Assembly: GCF_000208925.1 (NCBI RefSeq)
Contig: NW_001914863.1
Span: 66,786 to 130,785, forward strand
Source of the DNA: Entamoeba histolytica HM-1:IMSS
Taxonomy: Eukaryota > Evosea > Mastigamoebida > Endamoebidae
Reading direction: 5' to 3'
Length of the DNA: 64,000 bases
Positions 30,491-39,741 of the stretch are shown one piece after another. A program made the position numbers and the translations under genes. The stretch's first letter is position 1. Each line of letters begins with the position of its first letter. The notes under the pieces are model-generated. The model saw only the letters and a program-made list of their open reading frames with translations, had not been told where the DNA came from and did not search any database.

Positions 30491-33274
30491 ATGAGAAGAA
30501 AAGATAATCAGAAATACTCTTTTTCTTTTATGAATAATAATTTACCTAATAGTTATGAAATAAACAAAGAAATTGAAATGAAAGAAGAGGTTTTGTCTCC
30601 TAATATTCTTATTGAAAATAATAGTGATAATAATGAAGTATCATATTCTCAAATAACAACAAAACAACATAATTGGTATAAACGATTAACTGTAACAATT
30701 GTCTGTGTAATATTATTATTTAGTTATATATTTACTTATGTATTATTGAAAACAACACCAGATACAAAAGAAATTAAGAAAATATTGATAATAGGAGTAA
30801 GTGAAGTATTATTATTGGTAATTATCTTTAGTATTCAAACAATTTTATTATTTCCATTTGTTCAACAACGATTACATGAATCTTCAATTATAACAAAAAT
30901 AATGGGAAAAGTTTATTCAAAGTATAATTCAACAACATTTGTATTTAAATTACCCAAAATCAATAAAATGATTGAAAAAATATATCCACCAGTTCCAAAT
31001 GAAAAAGTAAATAAAACGATATTAAATAGAATGATAGAAAAATATAGAAAATTTATTGACCAACATTTAGTTTCAATAAAAGTATTTTCATTAATATTTT
31101 GTTGTATTTCATCAATTATAACATTAATATTAATTTATTTACTTATTCAACAAAAAAATACTTTTAGGATTCTTTATATTCAAACATTTGTTATTTCTGT
31201 TTTAATTCTTTCAGTATTAATTATTGGATGTATTATAATAACAAAAATATTAGAAATAACATTGGTTTTATTAAATGCATTAATGTATGTTTTATACAAA
31301 AGAATCATATTTTCTGCTTCATTATTTATTTCAATGAGTCTTATTGGAATAGTAACATCTTTAATTGTTTCAGTAATTCCTAATTTAAAACCAAATTCAA
31401 GTAGTTTTTATTTGGTGAGTTATTCAACAATAACATTCCTTGCTTTTCTTCTTTTTTTATTATCAGCACTTATTCATACAATTTTCTTATGTTGTAAAAA
31501 TCCAAAAGAATGGATGAACGTATTAAAGAAATGTATAACATCATTATTTAAACATCATTATATTGCTACATTAATCTTTTTCCTTATTATGTTAACATCA
31601 GGAATTACTACAATATTAAGTTGGAGAGGAAGTATTCTCTATTTCAAATCAATTGTTGTTCCAGATTCTTTTAATTCAGTTGAGAATAACTCTTCAATAA
31701 AAATTACAAATATTCCAATAATAACACGAGATATTGAAGTAATAACATTTGGATGTGGAAAGAAGAATTATTATAGAGAATGTTATGCTAACCCAACTAT
31801 CAAAACACCAACAATTGATATGTCTAGATTTATTGAATTATCTATTACATCTCAAGATTATTATCATTTGAATAGTAGAATAATTCCTTTAAATGGTCAA
31901 GTTTATTTCCCTAAAGATATTCTTAGATTAAACAAAACATCACATTTTAAATCAGTAATTATTCTACCACATCAACTTGGAAATCTTATTAATAGTGATG
32001 ATGGATATGATTATCTTCAAAAGACATTTGCACAAAATGATTTGATTGGCATTGTCATTGATTCATCATTTTTTGATAAAGATTTTAACGATAAAACCAT
32101 TATTAGTAAAAATTATAATCTTACTACACAAGAAGCTTATATTGAAGCAAGAAGTATTTTAACATATAATATTCTTCAATATCTTAATGTTGCATTAAAT
32201 AATTATTTTAATTTTACTGTTGACATGTCAGAAATTGGTATTGTTGGAGATAGAGAAGGTGGTGCAGTTGGGATACGACTAATAGAAGTAATGAATAGAA
32301 ATAAGACGTTTCCAATATTATTAAAAGATTGGAACATTATAACTATTAAAGTTATTTCATTTAGTGGATTGTCATGTAATCAAATAATAAAACATAATAT
32401 AATGAATGATATACAATCTTATTTTATTGAAACAATCCCATCTATCAGTACATATCCTAATCCTTTTTTATCAAGTTATGCAATTTTTGAATCACCTGAT
32501 TTAATATTTATTAATCAAACAAATATTTTAAATTCTAATCGTCCATTTTATTATACAGGTAGTTTATTTATTCAACGTGGAAATCCTAATGATTTTAATA
32601 TAATTTATGAAGAACCAAATAATCATATTATTCTTGATAATATTTTTCCAATACAATCAAATTATATTTCAAAAACCCAACTTGATTATATTGTTTCTCT
32701 TTTCATTGGAAGTCATTTTATGTGTAGTTTAAATTCTAATTGTATTAATTATAAGATGTTACAAGATTTTAAAATTGCTGATGAAGTTCTTCCTATGAAT
32801 TCTGGTTATTTCAATACATTTATAAGTAACAATGATATATTAATAGATTCTAATGGAAAGATTTCTCCTAATATTACTATTTCTACTAATTCTTCATATG
32901 TTGGACTTTATTATCAAAATGCTTATCAACGATTTCATAGAAATCTTCAATGTCATAAGAAATGTTCTATTAAATATTTATTTAATGTACCAATCTATGC
33001 AAAAGGAATAGAATTTAATTTTTATCAAGTTGGTAATTCATCAAATTATAATAATGCAATACTCATTCATTCAAATAAAAATGTAAAAGAAATTGCTAAA
33101 TTTAAATATGCAGGTATTCCACAATCTAAAACACCATTTACATTGAGTAAAGTGTATTTTTTACAATTATTTGAATTTGTTTTTAATACACAACAACAAC
33201 CAATAGAAATTGATGAATTAGAGATTCTTTTTGATGGTGAAATTTTATTAGATAATGTTGCTGTTTTTAATTAA
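30491..33274 (+). CDS. Polytopic membrane protein with degenerate alpha/beta-hydrolase-like domain
   Basis: This 927-aa protein starts at ATG 30491. A cytosolic N-terminus (about 65 aa) is followed by seven or more hydrophobic helices (about 67-385). The remaining 540 residues are probably lumenal or extracellular, with many N-glycosylation sequons. Within this part the order VIILPHQLGN, GYDYLQKTFAQNDLIGIVID and then IGIVGDREGGAVGIRLIE parallels the core of bacterial-type serine hydrolases (a strand-turn-helix before the nucleophile elbow, normally GHSxGG). At the elbow G586-D-R588-E-G-G stands in place of G-x-S-x-G, so the nucleophile serine appears replaced by arginine and the protein is probably not catalytic. 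The hydrolase relationship is an inference. The divergent neighbour is the USP gene, 145 bp away. Confidence 0.7.
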   Translation: MRRKDNQKYSFSFMNNNLPNSYEINKEIEMKEEVLSPNILIENNSDNNEVSYSQITTKQHNWYKRLTVTIVCVILLFSYIFTYVLLKTTPDTKEIKKILIIGVSEVLLLVIIFSIQTILLFPFVQQRLHESSIITKIMGKVYSKYNSTTFVFKLPKINKMIEKIYPPVPNEKVNKTILNRMIEKYRKFIDQHLVSIKVFSLIFCCISSIITLILIYLLIQQKNTFRILYIQTFVISVLILSVLIIGCIIITKILEITLVLLNALMYVLYKRIIFSASLFISMSLIGIVTSLIVSVIPNLKPNSSSFYLVSYSTITFLAFLLFLLSALIHTIFLCCKNPKEWMNVLKKCITSLFKHHYIATLIFFLIMLTSGITTILSWRGSILYFKSIVVPDSFNSVENNSSIKITNIPIITRDIEVITFGCGKKNYYRECYANPTIKTPTIDMSRFIELSITSQDYYHLNSRIIPLNGQVYFPKDILRLNKTSHFKSVIILPHQLGNLINSDDGYDYLQKTFAQNDLIGIVIDSSFFDKDFNDKTIISKNYNLTTQEAYIEARSILTYNILQYLNVALNNYFNFTVDMSEIGIVGDREGGAVGIRLIEVMNRNKTFPILLKDWNIITIKVISFSGLSCNQIIKHNIMNDIQSYFIETIPSISTYPNPFLSSYAIFESPDLIFINQTNILNSNRPFYYTGSLFIQRGNPNDFNIIYEEPNNHIILDNIFPIQSNYISKTQLDYIVSLFIGSHFMCSLNSNCINYKMLQDFKIADEVLPMNSGYFNTFISNNDILIDSNGKISPNITISTNSSYVGLYYQNAYQRFHRNLQCHKKCSIKYLFNVPIYAKGIEFNFYQVGNSSNYNNAILIHSNKNVKEIAKFKYAGIPQSKTPFTLSKVYFLQLFEFVFNTQQQPIEIDELEILFDGEILLDNVAVFN

Positions 33275-33304
33275 AACATTTCAAGAAATAAACAAATAAT
33301 TAAA

Positions 33305-33715
33305 TTATTGACTATTTTTTAATGCATTATGTAATATTTGTTTTGTATTTAATGAACGTAATTCAGCAATTCCTTTTTCTAATTCTTTAATTACTTCATT
33401 TAATACCATTGGGGTCATTTCAAAATAAATTGATTTTCTTAATGAACTTAATGCTACCTTAACTGACCCATCTGATTGTATTACTTTCTTTTGGTCTTTC
33501 TTTGCTAATGTAATATCAGCAACATCAATTTGAATAATAAATTGAGGTTGAATTAATTTATATACATTTTTATATGCCAAAACAATATCTAATCTCCATG
33601 ACAAATCAATAAAAATGGGTTTATCTTCAATGTTAAAGTCATCACTTTTTATGAGTCTAACAACATATCGTTTATTTACTCCATTAGATTTAGTAATAAC
33701 TTCTTTATTTTCCAT
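33305..33715 (-). CDS. COMM-domain-like small protein
   Basis: This 136-aa protein starts at ATG 33715. The order of a DLSWRLDIVLAYKN strand, then two more strands (FIIQIDVADITL) and a final helix (MTPMVLNEVIKELEKGIAEL) resembles the C-terminal COMM domain of COMMD proteins, which dimerise within the Commander complex for endosomal cargo recycling. Full COMMD proteins are about 200 aa with an N-terminal helical domain, so this would be a short form with a reduced N-terminus. It converges with the membrane protein gene, 30 bp apart. Alternative: an unrelated small alpha/beta protein. Confidence 0.55.
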   Translation of the reverse strand: MENKEVITKSNGVNKRYVVRLIKSDDFNIEDKPIFIDLSWRLDIVLAYKNVYKLIQPQFIIQIDVADITLAKKDQKKVIQSDGSVKVALSSLRKSIYFEMTPMVLNEVIKELEKGIAELRSLNTKQILHNALKNSQ

Positions 33716-33739
33716 TCACTCACAATTTTTCTTTTTTAG

Positions 33740-35170
33740 TTTATTTTTTTTTTTAGTTTTTGTCTTTTTTCTTTATTCTAATTTTCTTATTAGAATCAAT
33801 CATGATTTTATTTGTATTGATTCTGATTATTTCATTTTTATTAAATTTAATTCTTTCTTTAATCATTGTCATCATATGTTTTAGGTACTTTATTCTTTCT
33901 AGTGCTTTAACTTTTATTCCTTCTTCATCATTTTCTTTTAATTTCATGATGCACTTTATTCTGTACAATTTCATTGACCAAATCTTCTATTCTATTAATT
34001 TTATTTAGGATTTCTTTTATTTCATCAAATTTATCTCTTATTATTTTATTTTGGAGATAGAGGTGCATAACCATTGAAATATTCATATCATCTTGCAGAT
34101 AATCCATTCTGCTTCCTGACCATACCCATCTATTATTAATTTCCGTTATTAATCAGTCAGCTTATTTTCTTTTCCAGTAGTAATTAATGTTTGAACATTT
34201 TCTATTTTCATTTCTTTTATTTTATTGATGAGAGTGTTAAGGTATTCTTCATCAATTTCAGTAGAGTTATTCTTTAATATGATATTTTTTATTATTGAAT
34301 CACACTCTACTCTTCCTTCTATTATATTATTTACTTTCACTTTAATGTACTGTTTAGTGCTTTCTTTTATTTTATGTGATATTTTAATATAATTAATATA
34401 TTCTTTTTCACTATTGACATTGATGTTTATTGCTTTTATTATACTTTCTATTTGTTCCCATCTTAATTTCTTATATAATTTCTTATTTAACCAATTAATT
34501 GCAAAACAATACAACACTTCAATTAAAATTTGATTTCTTTCTTTTGTTGTATTTCTTCTTATATTTTCATTGTACTTTGTTTTTTATTTATTATTCTTGC
34601 AATTTTACATCTATCATTCATTTCTTTATTTGTATTTTGTTTTTTAATTTCTTCTTCATTTGTTTTAATGTCTTTTTCTTCAATGTATTTTGTTTTTTTT
34701 TTCTCTAATTTCTTCTTTAGTTTTTTCAATTATCTTTTTTGATTGAATATACTTCTTGTTGATTATCATACCATCTTTTTCTTTTATCTTCTTACTTCTT
34801 ATGTATTTCTTCATACTTCCCTTTGTTCCATTCACTTATTATTCTTTTTATTCTTTCTTGTATCTCATTTATTGTTAATCATTTATATTTGTTATTTGTA
34901 TTATCTTTATTATTATTGTATTTATCTTGTTTCTTATTTGTTTTTATTTGTATCTTTCTTCTTCTAATCCATTTTCCTTGTTATTTCATTTACTTTTATT
35001 ATTGTTGTTATGTCAATTATTGTTATTGACATTCATTCTTTTATATGATGTTAAATTTCTATGTTTTGTTTGGTTTTCTTTACAAGACACAAATGTTTTA
35101 CACAATATCCATGACATTAAAATTTGTTGTTATGTTGGCATTGGAAAAGTGTCTGAAATAAAATAATTAT
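33740..35170 (-). pseudogene. Decayed lysine-rich coiled-coil ORF, resembling LINE ORF1 protein
   Basis: On the minus strand, broken frames of coding character run from about 35160 to 33750. The best piece (34149-34517) contains YCFAINWLNKKLYKK and a K/E/I-rich helical stretch ending LITTGKENKLTD. The next pieces contain MDYLQDDMNISMVMH and then LERIKYLKHMMTMIKER. Stops and frameshifts interrupt it. A basic, coiled-coil, short-helix protein of this sort is what ORF1 of Entamoeba non-LTR elements looks like, and LINE-type sequence lies 3 kb away in the opposite orientation, but the identification is not proven. The long T-rich frames on the plus strand are shadows. Confidence 0.4.
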
Positions 35171-36470
35171 GATAATGGTATAAATAAAGAATAAATCATA
35201 AATACAACAAACAATAAAATAAGTAAAACAAAGATAAATAAGTGATATTATTTATTTTCTATTTTTCTTTATTCAAATATTAATCACATCATCTCTTTAT
35301 ACTTTATTATTGTTTATTCTTCTTTTATTCTTTTGTTTTTCATTAATGAGAATGTTGATTTCTCTTCATTATTCTTTTATTTTAATTGATTTTATTTTTA
35401 TTTAATTTCATCATTTTAGTTATTCTCATTGAATTATCATTTCTTTATTTCTTATTTAATGAATGAATATTTCATTATCATTGTATTATTATGTATAATT
35501 TCATTTGGTATTAATATCATCATTTATATCTTTTTCTTTTCTTATTATTATTTCATATTATCTTATTTCATTATTTCTATTATTATTTATTATATTTCTT
35601 ATTAAATTACTTCATCATAATCAATTATTATTTGATATTTCATTATTTGATTTTGTATTAATGTTTGTGGGTTGTTTCTGATTTTCATTCTTCATTTCTC
35701 ATTAATTTTCATTTAATAAAATAGAAGAATAAAAATAATGAAAGAAGATAAATAAAATAAGAATAAAATAAGATAAAATCAATGATATTGTTATTATATT
35801 ATTATGTTATTTTAATTTTGATTTTATATTTATTATATTATTTTTATCTTTTATAATCATCACTCATTTATTCTTTTTGTCTTTTCCTCTTTTCTTAAAC
35901 ATCACTTAATTTATTCTATTTCTATTTTATTCTATTTTCTTTATTCTTGTTGTTATTTTATTTAGTTCTTCTTTTATCATTTGTCATTTCTTGTTTATTC
36001 ATGTTTGTTGTATATTTTATTCTTATTCTTTATTTTATGTTGTGTTATTCTTATTTATCTTTCTTATTATGTTTTGTTTATTATTGATTAAATAGAAAAT
36101 AAAATAATAAAATAAAGAAATAAGAAATAATAACATAAATATGTTGATGTATTTTATCTTTTCTTTATTTATTTCTTTATTATTTCTATTATCTTATTCA
36201 TTTGATTCATAATGAATTAATTCAATGAAATAATACAAATAATTTGTTTATTCATTTCATTTTATTTCATTCTTATTTCTTTTCTTATTGATTAAAAACA
36301 CCATCATTGTGTGTGAATATTTCAAATGAAATAAAATAAATCAACATTGAATTATTTCCATTTTTAATTCACCATTTCATTCATTGGCAGATGAATGAAA
36401 TGGCTGTTCATATTCTTCATTGATTTGTTTTTATTCTTTTTTAGTTCATTTTCAATTAATCAAGATTGAA
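35171..36470. repeat. Low-complexity T-rich sequence
   Basis: This stretch is built mostly of short words such as TTATT, TTTCAT and TTATTTC, with A-rich complements at 35720-35780 and 36085-36130. No gene is visible. It separates the decayed lysine-rich ORF from the TLDc pseudogene. Confidence 0.6.
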
Positions 36471-36981
36471 TCATTTCATTTCAATTACTATGATTCGTTT
36501 TGTGTGAAGTATTTTGGAAGTTCTTTTCCACAAAGTGCATTTGATATTCCTTCATATTCAAATGAACTTTGTTTACAATGTGATAGTGTTTTATCATTTT
36601 CTTTACGAACACAAATGTCATATCCAAACCCAAATGCAAACAAACAAACATGTGATTTATTCAATAAAGTAAATGCATATTGTGATTGTTTAATATCAAA
36701 TTTCATCATTCTTTCATTCTTCCATTTGATTCTAATGAAAATAAAAATGATTTTGAATCATATATCCATTCATCAACTTTATCAATCTTCTCATTAACAT
36801 ATCCTCCAAATTTATTTTCTTCTTCATCTTCAATAATAATTATTATATGTTCTTTATTCCATATTCTTTCTTCAAATACTGATGTGTTTCTATTCCAATC
36901 ATCAACATCTGAATCAAATAGTATATTTGATATTCTTCTTTCTGTCAATTCTTCTATTTGTTTAATATGCACCTTATTCAT
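36471..36981 (-). pseudogene. TLDc-family pseudogene with two frameshifts
   Basis: Minus-strand frame 36706-36981 gives an Entamoeba TLDc-family opening (EERIWNKEHIIIIIEDEEEN, NKFGGYVN, SFLFSLESNGR). The domain then continues in another frame (36488-36709) with FDIKQSQYAF, CKQSSFEYEG and NALCGKELPKYF. The usual last strand (RIIVIEMK then a stop) occurs in a third reading at about 36497-36471. Two small indels therefore break the gene: one near 36706-36712 in an AGAATGA-type repeat, the other near 36495. The N-terminal coiled coil usual in intact relatives is not evident upstream. Frames joined across the breaks would give one TLDc domain, so this was a gene once. Confidence 0.75.
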
Positions 36982-37282
36982 TTTAATATAATTTGATGTT
37001 TATAAGTTCAAAATATGATTAAATAGTTAAAATATGTTATTAACACATCAAGTCAATCATTATTTTTAACATCATTCTATTTTAAATAAATGTTATTTAT
37101 TTTTACAATAACAATAAATATATAATAATATTAATAATATAATAATAATATAATAATAATATTGTTATTTTCTATAATTAGTTTATTTTATTTTTAGTAT
37201 TTTTTATTTTTGTTATTTCATCTTTTGTGATTTGAATTTTTATATTTTTTTATTTTTTTATGTTAATTTCTTAATTCTTATT
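36982..37282. other. AT-rich spacer with ATA/AAT microsatellite
   Basis: No gene. 37105-37165 is a run of ATAATA/AATAAT units. Confidence 0.6.
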
Positions 37283-38017
37283 GACAAATACATCAAAAAA
37301 TGGAAGTATCATCAAATTAGTGGATATTTTAGAAGATGGTTCGAGTCAAAAGGAGTAGATAAAACTACTACAGTGAAAGCATGGAAGTCAATCAATATTA
37401 AGAAGAATGCATTTCTCAAATTAACTAAAATGCAAGATGGAGCAATATTTTGTGGGTATAGAAAATCAAAAATAATGAAAAATGAAAGATTAAAATACTC
37501 AACACTTTGTAAAGACAAGATAGCTACAGTAGAACATATTCTACTATCTTGTATTTATCATAAAAAATCACAAATGGAGAAATATGACAATATTGGCATT
37601 ATAATATTGATTAATAAGAAAATATACAGGAAATATTCAATATAAAAACCACCATATGAAACAATATTCAAATATAAAGACATCACAATGATATGGAACA
37701 AACAAATCATGCATAAAAGTGATGGACAATACCACAAAAGACCAGACATATATGTATTAGATAAAAAGAATAAAACTGGTCTAATATTTGATATGACTAT
37801 TGTGGCTTATCACAATATTAATGGAGCCTATTGGAAGAAAAGAAATAAGTATAAAGAATTAAAGAATATTCTAATGAAAATAGAGAAACTAAAAGATGTC
37901 AAAATAAATCCAGTAGTAATTTCAATCAATGAATTAATAAATAAAGAAAGTAATAAATTAATTAAAGAATTAAAAATTGACATTGACATCGAAAAAGAAA
38001 TTAAAAACTCCATGTAA
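37283..38017 (+). mobile_element. 5'-truncated EhLINE-type non-LTR retrotransposon: C-terminal ORF2 with endonuclease, one in-frame stop
   Basis: A single plus-strand frame runs from about 37283 to 38017, interrupted only by TAA at 37643-37645. The first part has a basic region and a zinc-knuckle-like C..HILLSC motif (LCKDKIATVEHILLSC at about 37505-37552). The second part has KRPDIYVLD followed by an aspartate (GAT 37790), giving PD-X14-D. A knuckle followed by PD-X12-14-D is the signature of the restriction-like endonuclease of R2/R4-clade LINEs such as EhLINEs. The reverse transcriptase region is missing, so the copy is 5'-truncated. I could not identify clear target-site duplications. The element is not active as it stands. 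Confidence 0.82.
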
Positions 38018-38219
38018 TACAAAATATGATAGATGTCATGGAATACTGGTGCAGAGAAATAGCAACCAATTCTATCAATACTTAATTAAATGCTTATTTA
38101 TTTAAAATTATTTTTTAGTTTTTGTGAAATACCACTCAAATGACAAAAAGAAAAGAATGAAACAAATCATAAATTAGTCTAGTAGTAAAGAACGTACAAA
38201 GAACATAATTTTACTTTTA
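38018..38219. other. 3' flank of the LINE fragment
   Basis: About 200 bp between the ORF2 stop and the 3' end of the Pumilio gene; likely includes the LINE 3' untranslated part. No gene. Confidence 0.45.
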
Positions 38220-39741
38220 TTAATTTACACTATGATGTTGTTTGTTTTCATCTCGAAGAAGTTTGTTTTGAATTTTCTTATAATATGGAGTATTTCTTAT
38301 AGCAGATAAATGAGGAATAATCCAATTTGATAATTTTGAATGATATTCAACAGCTAAAATATTTAATATTAATTTGGTATTATAAGACAATAAATAATAA
38401 AAGAATGTATAAAAGAAAACAAACAACTTTGGTCTAAGCATGTTTGAATCACATAATTAGCATATGAGTCTTGTAAGAGTTTAGTTACATCTTTAATTTG
38501 TAAAAATCTATCAAATATCATTTGTCTTGCTTCAATTTCATCTGAACGTACTAATTTTTCAATTACATTTGATGAAAACTTTTGCATTGATAAATCAATT
38601 AAATCATCAAGAAGCATTTTTGTTACATCATTAATAACTCCTACAATATCTACATTTAATATATATTGTACAACATAATTTCCAAATGCATCTTTAACTA
38701 AAACTAATGAATTTTTTACAATTTCATCTATTAAAGTAATTAATTGTTGTCTATTTCCATAATCAATACATCGTTGAACAACACAACATCCATGTTTATG
38801 GGTTGCTACTTTTACTAAATTACCATCACTCACAATCGCATCAAAAATAAACCTATTATCACTTTTTCCAAATGTTTTTAAACACTCTTGAATAACATGA
38901 TTTCCATTTGAATCAAAAATTAATTCAATAACATATGGTGAAATAACATTTATCAACATATTTTGTTCTTCTTTAGTTGAATAACATGAAATTAACTTTT
39001 GAATTGAACGAGTTCCATGAATATTCTTTGAAATAATAAAAAATGTTGGTGTGATTTTTGTAATTATTTGAATTCGTTGTTCACTATTTACTACTTCAAT
39101 TAACTTTTGACATAAATAATTCCCAAATGGATCTGACATTAAGAGGGTGATAATTGGTAACATCTGTTCAAAAATACATTTTGTTGTTTGTGGATTATTG
39201 TCTTCTAATTGTCGTTGAAGATAACGACATCCATATTGATCATGACACATCTTAGAAAAGTCACTTCCAAAATCACTAATACAAACATTAGTTGGTGAAA
39301 TCATGTCAAAATGATGTGTTTGTGTTGAAATAATTTTTTCTTGTGATGGTGTTTTAATGTGAAGGAATTTACAATTATCTCCGAATTTACACTGACCAAT
39401 TTGATAGAATTTACAAATCCTTTGATTCCTTTGTGTAAGGAATGTAGACGATAAATTTCGAAATGGACTAATTGGTGCACTTGGTTCTGATACAGACAAA
39501 TCAGAAATATATTTTGTTGAACTTGGTGTATGTGGCTCAGTAAAAGATGTGTGTGATTTAGGTGGTTCAAAATCATTTTGTTCATCAAGCAATTGTGTAA
39601 TGAACTCAGGAATATCTTCATTCTTATCTTCGTTAATTGGAGATCCATTTCCCTACAAACTGTTAGTTCTTTTTTTTTTCTACATTTACTTGACAAATTA
39701 ACTTCTTTTTTAGAGCAGGAAAACTTTTTCTCTAAAAACAT
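38220..39741 (-). CDS. Pumilio/PUF RNA-binding protein with CCCH zinc finger, three exons
   Basis: Exons on the minus strand are 39703-39741, 38425-39652 and 38220-38353, separated by introns 39653-39702 (50 bp, GTTAAT...TTTGTAG) and 38354-38424 (71 bp, GTTTGTTTTC...ATTTTAG). Lengths sum to 467 codons, giving 466 aa without a break. A CCCH zinc finger (C93-X7-C101-X5-C107-X3-H111) is followed by eight PUF repeats (about 140-430), each with the HG/FGN-type recognition helix, for example DPFGNYLCQKL and DSNGNHVIQEC; the eighth is DSYANYVIQTC. PUF proteins bind UGUR-type motifs in 3' UTRs and regulate mRNA decay or translation. The zinc finger may add RNA affinity. The first exon/intron is the least certain. 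Confidence 0.85.

Noticed and set aside
34499..35166. Plus-strand F/L/I/Y-rich frames
   Set aside because: Shadows of lysine/asparagine-rich minus-strand relic and T-runs.
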